This document shows positions 8,607 through 16,831 of a stretch of 35,333 bases of DNA, piece after piece; position 1 is the first letter of the stretch; every line of letters begins with the position of its first letter. A program made the translations under genes and the position numbers. The stretch spans positions 1 to 35,333 of the forward strand of contig JAFGQI010000062.1 in assembly GCA_016935755.1 (NCBI GenBank), written 5' to 3'. The notes below the pieces were generated by a model, which worked only from the letters and a program-made list of their open reading frames with translations, was not told where the DNA came from and did not search any database. This DNA comes from Anaerolineales bacterium. Lineage in GTDB: Bacteria > Chloroflexota > Anaerolineae > Anaerolineales > UBA4823.

Positions 8607-9608
8607 CTAATCAACTTCGATAATCGCCCGCCGGTGGGCTGAAACCTTGCGGCGGTAGGCGCTGCTGCCCACGCTGATCAGGATGACCGTTCCAATGACC
8701 ACCTTGTACCAGTAAGAAGGCACGTGCATCAGCGTTAACCCATTGCCCATGATGGCGATCAGCGCCACGCCCAGCACCGCACCCAGCACACTGCCCGTGC
8801 CGCCGGTCAGGCTGGCGCCCCCCAGGACGACCGCCGCCAACACATCCAATTCTTTACCAACCAGGGAATTGGGGGCCACAGTTTGCACCAACATCGCCTG
8901 GATCACGCTGGCAAAACCTGCCATCAACCCCATGAAAGAATAAACAAAAAGGTGAATTTTGAGCAGGTTGAATCCAGCCCGGCTGGCGGATGCCATATTG
9001 CCGCCCATAGCATAGATGCTGCGGCCCAACAGGGTGTAGCGCAGGATAAACCAGGCGATCAAGAGCAGTACAAACCAAAATACCGTGATAACTGACAACC
9101 CATAGGTTGTGCCGGAGGCGTTTTTCAGGGTAAATACATACATCTGCGTGTATTTGCCAAACCACTCAGGAAAACCGTACAGCCATTTCCCCTGCGAAAG
9201 CACGGTCAGGACTCCATAGTAAATATTCAATGTGGCGATGGTGGTGATGATGCTGGGGATTTTGAAAAAATAGATCACAGCCGCATTGATCATGCCCAGC
9301 AAAATGCCAATCCCGCCCGCGATCATAAAGACATAAACGATATTCAGCTGGTCGCCGTGCGATAATAAAAGCACGGCAATGACATACCCAGTTATGGTGG
9401 CGATAGCCGTGAAGGAAATATCAATCCCACCTGAGATGAGCACAAACAGCACCCCGATCGCAAAGGTACCCATCAGGGAGTAGCTCTTGAGCAAATCAAA
9501 AAGGTTCTCGAGGGTGAAGAAACTGGGGTTGATCAGGGTGATAATCAACGCAAAGATCACGATGGCGAGAAATACATAGGTTTCGTGGTATGAAAAAAGC
9601 TTCTTCAT
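8607..9608 (-). CDS. Sugar ABC transporter permease (RbsC-like), first copy
   Basis: This 333-residue inner-membrane permease belongs to the same family as its downstream neighbour. It has multiple hydrophobic segments and the conserved blocks GVLFVLISGGIDISFTAIATITGYV and LAAVVLGGASLTGGTGSVLGAVLGVALIAIMGNGL. It transports the sugar together with the second permease, powered by the ATPase encoded at 9605-11113. Its start overlaps the ATPase stop by 4 bases (ATGA), and 14 bases separate it from the next permease gene, so translation is likely coupled. Divergence between the two permeases is substantial, indicating an obligate heterodimer rather than a recent duplication. Confidence 0.9.
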   Translation of the reverse strand: MKKLFSYHETYVFLAIVIFALIITLINPSFFTLENLFDLLKSYSLMGTFAIGVLFVLISGGIDISFTAIATITGYVIAVLLLSHGDQLNIVYVFMIAGGIGILLGMINAAVIYFFKIPSIITTIATLNIYYGVLTVLSQGKWLYGFPEWFGKYTQMYVFTLKNASGTTYGLSVITVFWFVLLLIAWFILRYTLLGRSIYAMGGNMASASRAGFNLLKIHLFVYSFMGLMAGFASVIQAMLVQTVAPNSLVGKELDVLAAVVLGGASLTGGTGSVLGAVLGVALIAIMGNGLTLMHVPSYWYKVVIGTVILISVGSSAYRRKVSAHRRAIIEVD

Positions 9609-11113
9609 AACCCTATTCCTTCAGTCGGCAGGTTGATGAATTCTTGAACTTCCTTCAAAGAAGCTTGGGCAGGGGCAAACTCACCCTCCAGGCGGCCTTT
9701 GTGCATCACCAGAATGCGATTGGCGTTTTGATAAACCTCTGGCACTTCATCTGAAATCAGCAGGATGGCGATGCCGCGATTAGCCAGCGCGCGAATCGTC
9801 TCGTGGATCGAAAATTTGGCCGCAATATCAATCCCGATCGTTGGGCCATCCAGGATTAAGACCTTTGGATTGGTCGCAATCCACTTTGCCAGCACCACAC
9901 GCTGCTGGTTGCCGCCAGAAAGCGTTTGAACGGGCGAAACCACAGAAGGAATTTTAATCGCCAGTTCCTGCACCCAACGCTGGATCGTACTCTGAACTTT
10001 AGCTGAATCCAGAAGTTTGAAGCGATTGAGCAGCTGATCCAGGGTGGTCAGGACAATATTCTTCCCAACCGATTGATTCATCACCAGCCCCTGCAGCAAG
10101 CGGTCTTCTGGCACATAGCTGATCCCAATCTGCATCGCCTCGGTGATCGAGTTGATTTTTACCGGCTTGCCTTCGAATAGAATCTGTCCGCTATCGGGTT
10201 TATGTACGCCAAACAGCGCCAGGGCCAGTTCTGTTCGCCCAGAACCCAGTAAGCCGGTCAGACCAAGAATTTCTCCGGGGTATAGCTGAAAGCTGATATC
10301 TCGAAAATAGCCGAACTTGCTCAAACCGCGCACTTCCAAAACCGGCTGCTCCGGCAGTTTTGCAGGCATAAATGGTACGTATGCCACCTTCTTACCCGTC
10401 ATCAGATGCACCAGCTTATCGTCATCCAGCTCTCTGCTGGGATAGGTGCCTACCTTTTTGCCATCCCGCAGCACAGTGACTCGATCAGCCACCTGCAGCA
10501 CCTCATCTAGCTTATGGCTGACAAATATAATCGCAATTCCCTTAGAGCGCATATCCTGCACAACTTGCAAGAGCGAATCCACCTCCTTCCTGGTCAAAGA
10601 GGCGGTTGGTTCATCCATGATCAGCAGCCGGACATCACTGGTGAACGCCCGGCAAATGGCGACCAGCTGCTGATCAGCCAGGGAGATTTCGCTGACCAGT
10701 GCATCCAGCGGCAGATGGATATCAATGCGCCGCATGGCATTCTGAGCGATGCGGTGTAGTTCACTCCAGCTGACCACTTGTTTACGGCTGGCGACAACCT
10801 GTCCCAGAGCAATATTCTCAGCCACGGTGAGATTAGGGAAAAGAGATAAGTCCTGATAGATGATTTGGATGCCCTTATGAATGGCGTCGATGGTCTGCGA
10901 GCCGTGCACCATTTCCCCGGCAATGCTGATTTCTGCACCTGCATCCGGTGGGACAACACCAGAAATGATCTTAATCAGCGTTGATTTGCCCGAGCCGTTT
11001 TCTCCAACCAGGCAGTGGATCTCCCCTGGGAATATTTCGAAATCTACCCGATCCAGGGCAGTCACACCAACATAATGCTTGCTGATATTTTTCAGGGAGA
11101 GAAAAGGTTGCAT
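9605..11113 (-). CDS. Sugar ABC transporter ATP-binding protein (RbsA-like, two ATPase domains)
   Basis: This 502-residue tandem ATPase is of the RbsA/MglA/LsrA type. The first half has a full Walker A, GENGSGKST (about residues 37-45), and a Walker B, LLIMDEPTA. The second half has the degenerate loop GLLGSGRTE and a good signature motif, LSGGNQQRVVLAKW, followed by VLILDGPTIGID. One functional and one degenerate P-loop is normal for the family. It energises uptake by the two permeases. A strong terminator-like hairpin lies between the binding-protein gene and this gene, which should lower its expression relative to the binding protein. Confidence 0.93.
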   Translation of the reverse strand: MQPFLSLKNISKHYVGVTALDRVDFEIFPGEIHCLVGENGSGKSTLIKIISGVVPPDAGAEISIAGEMVHGSQTIDAIHKGIQIIYQDLSLFPNLTVAENIALGQVVASRKQVVSWSELHRIAQNAMRRIDIHLPLDALVSEISLADQQLVAICRAFTSDVRLLIMDEPTASLTRKEVDSLLQVVQDMRSKGIAIIFVSHKLDEVLQVADRVTVLRDGKKVGTYPSRELDDDKLVHLMTGKKVAYVPFMPAKLPEQPVLEVRGLSKFGYFRDISFQLYPGEILGLTGLLGSGRTELALALFGVHKPDSGQILFEGKPVKINSITEAMQIGISYVPEDRLLQGLVMNQSVGKNIVLTTLDQLLNRFKLLDSAKVQSTIQRWVQELAIKIPSVVSPVQTLSGGNQQRVVLAKWIATNPKVLILDGPTIGIDIAAKFSIHETIRALANRGIAILLISDEVPEVYQNANRILVMHKGRLEGEFAPAQASLKEVQEFINLPTEGIGL

Positions 11114-11130
11114 GAATGCCTACCTGGTGA

Positions 11131-11172
11131 TAAAAAATGAGCCTCTCCACCCCTAGCAGAGAGGCTCATTTT
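11131..11172 (-). terminator. Intra-operon rho-independent terminator / attenuator
   Basis: A perfect 14-bp stem (arms 11134-11147 and 11159-11172, 11-base loop) is followed on the minus strand by a run of six T (11137-11132). It lies 12 bases after the stop of the binding-protein gene and upstream of the ABC ATPase gene, so it should stop part of the transcripts. This is the classic way to make a periplasmic/lipoprotein binder in excess over the membrane components. Confidence 0.88.
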
Positions 11173-11184
11173 AACTAAATGAAC

Positions 11185-12195
11185 TTAGAAGCCCAAAGAT
11201 TCTGCATTGTCTTTGTTGATGTCCAGGATCGCATCAGCCTTGATCACGAAACCATCCAGGGTGATCTTGCCAATGCCCGTGATTTCCAGGCCAGTGGTGA
11301 TCTTGCCGCCATCCAGCAGGTACTTCGCCAGCCAGACCATACCATAGCCAGCATCTGCCGGGTTCCACAGAATGCCCTGCTTCAAGGAGCCATCTTTCAG
11401 ATAGGGAGCAGCCTGTGACGGGATCACTGTTCCAACTACTGCAATCTGATCTTCCAGGCCTTTTTCCTTCAGTGCCTGAGCAGCGCCGATAGGACCCAGG
11501 GAGCCAAAACCAACAATTCCTTTCAGGTTGGGGTAAGCCTTGATCAGCTCCAGCGTCTTCTGGCGAGCCAGTTCCTGATCTTCACCGCAGGGGATGCGCT
11601 CGGTGACCAGTTTCAGGTTCGGGTATTTCTTCTCGGCGTATGCAATGCCGGTGTCTGCCCAGAAGTTGTGCAGCGGGACTGTCAGGCCGCCAACGAAGAT
11701 GGCATACTCGCCTGAATCACCCATATGGGAGACCAGCTGTTCCCAGGCCTGTTCGCCAAACTTGACATTGTCGATCAGCTCGAAGTCATAATCTGTGCCC
11801 ACCTGATCGGGCGACTCATGGGTGATAATGATGATCCCTTTTTCCTTCGCCTTCTGGAAGACAGGCTCCAGGGCCTTGGCATCATTGGGTACCACGGCGA
11901 TAGCATCCACGCCCTTCGCCACCAGGTCTTCGACCATCTTGACCTGCTGAGCGGGGTCAGCCTGGGCAGGACCGGTCTGGTAAGCGTTCACGCCCAGTTC
12001 TGCCGCGGCTTTTTTGACGCCAGTTTCCACCACGTTGAACCACGGGATGCCGACAATCTTCACAACCACGGCAATCTCGTAGGGTTCTTTGACCTCAGGA
12101 GCGGCGGTTTGCGTCGCGGCTGGGGCGCAGGCACCCAACAGGCTGACGATCATCAGAACTGAAACGATCCGCATCCACAAAAATTTTGTACTCAT
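11185..12195 (-). CDS. Sugar-binding lipoprotein of the ABC transporter (LsrB/RhaS-like)
   Basis: This 336-residue protein has a lipoprotein signal peptide with lipobox LLGAC (Cys23), then a short Ala/Thr/Pro linker and a type-1 periplasmic-binding fold. The fold starts at YEIAVVVKIVGIPWFNVVETG and contains VAKGVDAIAVVPNDAKALEP and GIIIITHESPDQ. The overall pattern is closest to the LsrB/rhamnose-binding RhaS group. The positions I remember as autoinducer-2 ligands in LsrB (an Asp-Gln pair, then Pro-x-Ala) appear here as PLHN and GFGSLG, so AI-2 binding is unlikely. It would be anchored to the outer face of the membrane and deliver substrate to the permeases. AGAGGAG lies 7 bases before the start. 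Confidence 0.88.
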   Translation of the reverse strand: MSTKFLWMRIVSVLMIVSLLGACAPAATQTAAPEVKEPYEIAVVVKIVGIPWFNVVETGVKKAAAELGVNAYQTGPAQADPAQQVKMVEDLVAKGVDAIAVVPNDAKALEPVFQKAKEKGIIIITHESPDQVGTDYDFELIDNVKFGEQAWEQLVSHMGDSGEYAIFVGGLTVPLHNFWADTGIAYAEKKYPNLKLVTERIPCGEDQELARQKTLELIKAYPNLKGIVGFGSLGPIGAAQALKEKGLEDQIAVVGTVIPSQAAPYLKDGSLKQGILWNPADAGYGMVWLAKYLLDGGKITTGLEITGIGKITLDGFVIKADAILDINKDNAESLGF

Positions 12196-12220
12196 TCTAT
12201 TCTCCTCTTAATTGTAATCT

Positions 12221-12245
12221 AAGTTTGGTTGATCAAACCTAACTT
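12221..12245. repeat. 25-bp imperfect palindrome between aldolase and binding-protein genes
   Basis: Arms AAGTTTGGTT (12221-12230) and AACCTAACTT (12236-12245) pair with a single mismatch around a 5-base centre, GATCA. There is no T-run after it, so it is not a terminator. It could be an RNA processing or stability hairpin, or an operator. Confidence 0.5.
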
Positions 12246-12314
12246 CTTGATCCGAACTTCTGTTGACGCAAAGATGCACAATGCCTGGTCAATAGACACA
12301 GGTACGGCTGGCCG

Positions 12315-12968
12315 TTAAGGCAGGCTGACTGGTTGGCCGTAGGTTGCAAATTTCTTCGTCACCACCTCCATTTCTTGGTCAGATAGGATTTTCGGCTCGC
12401 CAATGCACTTGGTTTGATAATAAAGGCGCGCCACCAGCTCCAACTCTTCAGCCACATTGAAGGCAGCATTCAAGTCAGCGCCAACCGTGACTATGCCATG
12501 ATTAGCCATCAGGCAGGCATTGTACTGCCCGATGGATCTAACAATATTTTCGGCTAATTCAGGTGTGCCGTAGGTAGCATAAGGCGCCAGGGGAACTTTA
12601 TTGCCAGAAAAGCCGACCAGATAATGCACTGCCGGGATTTCCCAATTCAGGCATGCCAATGTGGTAGCATAGACCTGGTGCGTGTGCACCACAGCATGGA
12701 TATCCTGGCGGGCCTTCAGCAAACCCAGGTGCAGCGAAACCTCGCTGGAGGGTTTCAGTTTCCCATCAACGATTTTCCCCTCGGGATCAATGACGACCAC
12801 ATCTTCCGGCTTCATCAAAAAGTAATCCACCCCGGTAGGTTTAATGGCGATGTAGCCCAGATGGCGGTTGAAGATGCTCAGATTGCCGCCCGAACCAGTG
12901 GTCAAATTGGAGCTGATCAGCTTCCGTCCAAAAACCACGATTTCTTCACGTTCCTGCTGTAAGAGCAT
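12315..12968 (-). CDS. Class II aldolase (L-fuculose/L-rhamnulose-phosphate aldolase type)
   Basis: The protein is 217 residues, the usual length for FucA-type class II aldolases. Zinc-site residues are visible: the pair in HTHQVYATTLACL, the later histidine in MANHGIVTVG, and a glutamate in PSSEVSLHLGLL. The N-terminal loop GSGGNLS matches the phosphate-binding motif of the family. These enzymes cleave a ketose-1-phosphate into dihydroxyacetone phosphate and an aldehyde (L-lactaldehyde for deoxysugars). The start at 12968 is chosen because AAGGAGGT lies 7 bases upstream; a longer in-frame reading to 13034 runs through the promoter. It is the first gene of the sugar operon. Decarboxylating or epimerising relatives (AraD) share the fold, so the exact substrate is open. 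Confidence 0.86.
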   Translation of the reverse strand: MLLQQEREEIVVFGRKLISSNLTTGSGGNLSIFNRHLGYIAIKPTGVDYFLMKPEDVVVIDPEGKIVDGKLKPSSEVSLHLGLLKARQDIHAVVHTHQVYATTLACLNWEIPAVHYLVGFSGNKVPLAPYATYGTPELAENIVRSIGQYNACLMANHGIVTVGADLNAAFNVAEELELVARLYYQTKCIGEPKILSDQEMEVVTKKFATYGQPVSLP

Positions 12969-13013
12969 GGAGAACACCTCCTTGATTGACTGGCTGTTAA
13001 CGAGATAAAAATA

Positions 13014-13042
13014 ATTATACACCCATATGAACAAAATTTCAA
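13014..13042 (-). promoter_or_regulatory. Promoter of the sugar operon
   Basis: On the minus strand TTGAAA (13042-13037) and TATAAT (13019-13014) are separated by exactly 17 bases, a near-consensus sigma-70-type promoter. Transcription should start near 13007, giving a leader of about 40 bases before the aldolase start. The -35 box overlaps the first of the two operator palindromes. Confidence 0.8.
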
Positions 13043-13059
13043 TACTGAATTTTTGTTCA
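13028..13059. promoter_or_regulatory. Tandem SorC-type operator (two TGAA-N6-TTCA palindromes)
   Basis: Site A is TGAACAAAATTTCA (13028-13041) and site B is TGAATTTTTGTTCA (13046-13059). Each is a 14-bp palindrome with TGAA/TTCA ends, they are 18 bp centre to centre, and the whole block is itself an inverted repeat with one mismatch per arm. Site A covers part of the -35 box. The sequence of site A with flanks closely resembles the operator I remember for B. subtilis DeoR, a SorC-family protein. The SorC gene of this operon is the obvious binder. Confidence 0.75.
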
Positions 13060-13132
13060 AACCGATATCATCATAATTACTGCTCATGGATCACAGACGC
13101 TCACAGTTCTGCACAGGAATGCCTGGCATAGG

Positions 13133-13138
13133 TATAAT
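13133..13138 (+). promoter_or_regulatory. -10 box for a possibly leaderless DUF2877 transcript
   Basis: TATAAT at 13133-13138 ends only 6 bases before the ATG at 13145, so initiation at the normal distance would place the start of the RNA at or next to the start codon. No Shine-Dalgarno sequence is visible, and no good -35 box is present. Confidence 0.5.
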
Positions 13139-13144
13139 TCCCGC

Positions 13145-14053
13145 ATGCCGCCCACCCTGACCATTGATACCGCTGGTGCAGCCGCTCTGCAGTACCTGCA
13201 AAACGCAGAAAAAGCCTCCGTGTTGGGGATTACCTCGCGAGGCGTTTTCCTGCGCCTGCCAGGGGAGCGGGTGGTCTTCCTCTCTACCGAACGCTGGCGC
13301 GGGCCGCTGACTCTCAACCTGGCGGGCAAAGCCGCACCGCTGCAGAATCTTGCAATCGGCGCCGCTGCCCAGGTGAGCGAGATGCGGATAACATTTCCAC
13401 AGACCAATTTGGTTATCTCCCTCGTGGGAACAATGCCCTGGACAGCATATCCACCGGAGAGTGCGCCGCTCCCCTTTGAAAAACGTTTGCATCATCTATA
13501 CGAAACAGCCCGACTCCTGCTAGTCACTCAGCAGACCTCCGACCCTCTCCACCCGTCCAGCCCTCTGGCTGCCCTGCTGCCCGCCCTGCTCGGATGGCAA
13601 GATGGATCCCGAAGGCCCGATCCTGCACAATCAGTTCGCCTCGCCAGTCTGCAAGCAGCGCTGCGCTCGCGCCAGGCTCCGGCAGTTGCCGCCGCCCTGG
13701 GCAGTTGGCTCGGCCTGGGCGTCGGGCTGACCCCTTCCGGCGACGACCTGGCGATCGGCCTGCTGCTGGCGCTCAGCCGTTGGGGCGCGGGCTTGGAAAC
13801 TGGGCTGGAGGCGGGTGACATCCTGGCCGACCTGCTTCCCCTGGCGCAGTACAAAACCACCCTGCTCTCAGTCAACTTGCTGGAGTGCGCTGCCCACGGT
13901 CAGGCTGATGAGCGCCTGCTGCAGGCGTTGGATGAGCTGGTGAGCGGTTCGCTGCCCCCCTCCGCTTGCAGTCGCCTGCTGGCAGATTACGGGCATACCT
14001 CGGGATTGGACGCGCTGGTGGGGATAGCAGCAGTGCTGGTCAACCGCGCATAA
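13145..14053 (+). CDS. DUF2877 / AllH-like protein
   Basis: This 302-residue protein carries the family signature GLGVGLTPSGDDLAIG (GLTPSGDD at about residues 194-201) and a C-terminal GHTSGLDALVGI. This identifies DUF2877, which includes the E. coli AllH (YlbF) protein linked to oxamate carbamoyltransferase in allantoin breakdown. None of the usual partners (AllF, AllG, carbamate kinase) is visible nearby, so the function here is unclear. The gene is divergent from the sugar operon with a 176-base gap that holds the SorC operators. The start at 13145 has no ribosome-binding site but lies just after a TATAAT. Confidence 0.78.
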   Translation: MPPTLTIDTAGAAALQYLQNAEKASVLGITSRGVFLRLPGERVVFLSTERWRGPLTLNLAGKAAPLQNLAIGAAAQVSEMRITFPQTNLVISLVGTMPWTAYPPESAPLPFEKRLHHLYETARLLLVTQQTSDPLHPSSPLAALLPALLGWQDGSRRPDPAQSVRLASLQAALRSRQAPAVAAALGSWLGLGVGLTPSGDDLAIGLLLALSRWGAGLETGLEAGDILADLLPLAQYKTTLLSVNLLECAAHGQADERLLQALDELVSGSLPPSACSRLLADYGHTSGLDALVGIAAVLVNRA

Positions 14054-14141
14054 CCCATCATCTCGACAGCCACTCGAGAATGAGTAACCGCTATGCTCAA
14101 CAAAATAAGAGTGGTATATTTAATCCAGAGAGCGCCCTCCC

Positions 14142-16799
14142 ATGTCGGATGAATTGATTTCGACCAAGCTCCACATTCCCCCAAGGCGTAAAGACCTGGT
14201 GGTCAGGCCTCGGCTGGTCGAGCAGTTAAACGCCTCCCTCGACCGGCGGCTGACATGCCTTTCCGCTCCCGCCGGGTTCGGCAAGACCACCCTGCTGAGC
14301 GCCTGGGCGGCGCAGTGCGGGCGACCGACAGCCTGGTTGACCTTGGATAAGGACGACAGCGATCCATCTCTCTTCCTGCGCTACCTGGCAGCCGCCCTGG
14401 AGCATCTGGGGGTGAAAGCTGACCTGCCCAGGGAAGACCGACTTCCCGCCTCCCCAAAGCTCACCCTTTCCCTGTCAAAAATGATCAACCAGGTCGCTCT
14501 CCAGCCTCAGGAATCTGTTCTGATTCTGGATGATTACCACCTGGTAACGGAAGATCAGGTTCATAACGCCCTGGTTTTCCTGGTCGAACATCTGCCCGAC
14601 AACCTGCACCTGATCATCGCCTCACGCGCCGACCCGCCCCTGCCGCTGGCGCGCCTGCGGGCGCGCGGCCAATTGGCTGAACTGCACCTGAGCGATCTGC
14701 GCTTCTCCCCCCAGGAAGCAGAGGCCTTCCTGAACCAGACCATGCGCCTGGGTTTGTCGCCTGGACAGGTAAATGCCCTCTTTCAGCGCACCGAGGGCTG
14801 GATTGCCGGGCTGCAGATGGCGGCCCTCTCGCTGCAAGACCGCCCAGATACAGACAATTTCATTCGAGGTTTCACCGGCAGCAATCGCTATGTGCTGGAT
14901 TACCTGCTGGAGGAAGTCCTGCAGGGCCAGACCCGGCAGGTGCAGCAGTTCCTGCTGCGCACCTCCCACCTGGACCAGATGTGCGCCTCGCTTTGTGAGG
15001 CAGTCTATCCTGATCTGGCCTCTGGTGAGGCGCAGGCGCTGCTGGATCACCTGGAGCGCCACAACCTGTTTATCCAGCCGCTGGATGAACGGCGTGAGTG
15101 GTATCGCTATCACCGCTTATTCGCCGATCTGCTGCAGCGCCAGTTCAGCCTGAAAGCGCCCGGCGAACTGCCTGCCCTGCACCAACGCGCCTGTACCTGG
15201 TATGAAGCCCACACCATGCTTGGAGAGGCAATCGATCACGCCCTGCTGGCGAGAGATTTTGCACACGCTGGCGCACTGATGGAGCGCATTGCTGAAAGCT
15301 TGCTGATGAACAGCCAGGTAGCCACACTGGCGCGTTGGGCAGACGCTCTGCCAGACGACATCCTGGAGCAGCAACCGCGGCTGCATTTCTACATTACCTG
15401 GGGTTTGTTCTACACGGGCCGGCCCAGCGCTGAACTGCAGCAGCGCCTGCAGCAGATTACCCGCAGCGGGGCCGCCAGGGCGGAAGTGGCAGGTCTGCAG
15501 GCCTACCTGGCAATTTTCCAGGGCCGGGTCGAAGAAGCTGCCCTGCTGGCCCAGCAATGCCTGGATCTGGTCCCTGCTGAATCCCCTTTCCTGCGCAGCC
15601 TGGCAACCTGGATCAGCGGAATCTGCCGGGCCATTTCTGGCGAAAGTATCGCCATGGACGAATGGGTTGAGCAGCTGGTAAAAGCCGACCAGGAAAGCGG
15701 CAATCTGCTCATGGCGATTGTGGCGCTTTCCAACCTGGCCGAAAGTCATCTCTCGCGCGGCAGCCTCGGCCTGGCAGAAGAGTGCTGCCAACGGGGATTG
15801 AGCCTTGCGCTTGATGCGCACGGCCAACTAACTCCCATCGCTACCCAGGCCCTGGCCACCCTGGGCGGCATCCTGTACGAGCGCAACGAACTGGCTGAAG
15901 CCCAAAAAGCGCTCGAAAAAGCCATTGGTTGCGCCAGCCATCCCGACCAGATCGACCTGCTCGACGCCCATCTGCATCTGACCCAGGTGTACCAGCACAC
16001 CGGGCATCCTGAGCAGGCCGCGCTCGCTCTGGAGCGGGCCGCTTCCATTGCAGCCCGCTTCGATAGCACCGAAATCGATGACCGGTTGGTGTCCTTATTC
16101 AAGCTGAGCCTGCGCCTGCAGCAGGGCGACCTGGAATACGCCCGTCAATGGCTGGCGGAGCATAACCAGACCGCCTCCGCAGATGAAACTCGCCAGACCC
16201 TGCAGCACACCCTGCAGCAGCATGAACAGATTATTAAGGGACGCGCTCTGCTGGCGCTTGGTGATTACAGGGATGCGGCGCAATCCGTCCAGCCCCTCTT
16301 AGCTATCTTTGGAAGCGAAGGGCGCCGGCGGCGCTTATGCGAATGTCTGGCGCTGAGCGCCGCGGCTCACTTCGCCCTGGGCGAATACCGGGCTGCAGAG
16401 GAGCAGTTTGACCAGGCGTTAGCTCTGGCAGATGAGTGCGGCTTTACCCGCGTGATCCTCGACCTGGGCGCAGCGGTCAAGCCTCTGTTAAAAGATGCCA
16501 TCCGGCGCGGCATCCATTCAGAAACCGCCCGCCGTCTGCTGCAAGCGCTCTCACCAGCCCAGGAATACGAGACACAACCTGCTGCGCAGCCTGCCTCGGC
16601 TGGGGGCCTCCCTCTCAGCCCGCGCGAGCTGGAAGTGCTGCGGCTGATCGCGGCCGGACTGTCCAACCAGGCTATCGCCGACCGGTTATTCCTCTCTCTG
16701 CGGACGGTAAAATTCCACACCACCAATATATTCGGCAAGCTGGGGGTGCAGAACCGCACCCAGGCTGCCGCCTGCGCCCGGGAATCAGGACTGCTCTAA
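14142..16799 (+). CDS. MalT-type LuxR-family regulator (STAND ATPase)
   Basis: This 885-residue protein starts with the common ISTKLHIPPRRKDLVVRPRL and has a P-loop, GFGKTT (about residues 45-50). A STAND NTPase module follows with VLILDDYHLV as Walker B and IIASRADPPLPLARLRARGQL. A long TPR-like helical region (roughly 350-800) comes next, then a C-terminal LuxR helix-turn-helix (LSPRELEVLRLIAAGLSNQAIADRLFLSLRTVKFHTTNIFGKLGV). Such proteins bind an inducer in the helical region, oligomerise with ATP and activate transcription. The gene lies 89 bases after DUF2877 and 124 bases before the next gene, which has its own promoter and is a likely target. The inducer is unknown. Confidence 0.92.
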   Translation: MSDELISTKLHIPPRRKDLVVRPRLVEQLNASLDRRLTCLSAPAGFGKTTLLSAWAAQCGRPTAWLTLDKDDSDPSLFLRYLAAALEHLGVKADLPREDRLPASPKLTLSLSKMINQVALQPQESVLILDDYHLVTEDQVHNALVFLVEHLPDNLHLIIASRADPPLPLARLRARGQLAELHLSDLRFSPQEAEAFLNQTMRLGLSPGQVNALFQRTEGWIAGLQMAALSLQDRPDTDNFIRGFTGSNRYVLDYLLEEVLQGQTRQVQQFLLRTSHLDQMCASLCEAVYPDLASGEAQALLDHLERHNLFIQPLDERREWYRYHRLFADLLQRQFSLKAPGELPALHQRACTWYEAHTMLGEAIDHALLARDFAHAGALMERIAESLLMNSQVATLARWADALPDDILEQQPRLHFYITWGLFYTGRPSAELQQRLQQITRSGAARAEVAGLQAYLAIFQGRVEEAALLAQQCLDLVPAESPFLRSLATWISGICRAISGESIAMDEWVEQLVKADQESGNLLMAIVALSNLAESHLSRGSLGLAEECCQRGLSLALDAHGQLTPIATQALATLGGILYERNELAEAQKALEKAIGCASHPDQIDLLDAHLHLTQVYQHTGHPEQAALALERAASIAARFDSTEIDDRLVSLFKLSLRLQQGDLEYARQWLAEHNQTASADETRQTLQHTLQQHEQIIKGRALLALGDYRDAAQSVQPLLAIFGSEGRRRRLCECLALSAAAHFALGEYRAAEEQFDQALALADECGFTRVILDLGAAVKPLLKDAIRRGIHSETARRLLQALSPAQEYETQPAAQPASAGGLPLSPRELEVLRLIAAGLSNQAIADRLFLSLRTVKFHTTNIFGKLGVQNRTQAAACARESGLL

Positions 16800-16803
16800 A
16801 TTA

Positions 16804-16823
16804 ACTGTACCCGGGACTGTACC
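16804..16823 (+). repeat. Direct repeat ACTGTACC x2 upstream of a promoter
   Basis: ACTGTACC occurs at 16804-16811 and again at 16816-16823, a 12-bp period, just upstream of the promoter at 16832-16860. An activator such as the adjacent LuxR protein could bind here; this is inference from position. Confidence 0.35.
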
Positions 16824-16831
16824 TTCGTCCG

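Noticed and set aside
11185..12195. Autoinducer-2 (LsrB) function for the binding protein
   Set aside because: Overall resemblance and the SorC/FGGY context suggest Lsr, but the residues I remember for AI-2 binding are not conserved, and a rhamnulokinase and class II aldolase point to a sugar. From memory, not checked by alignment.
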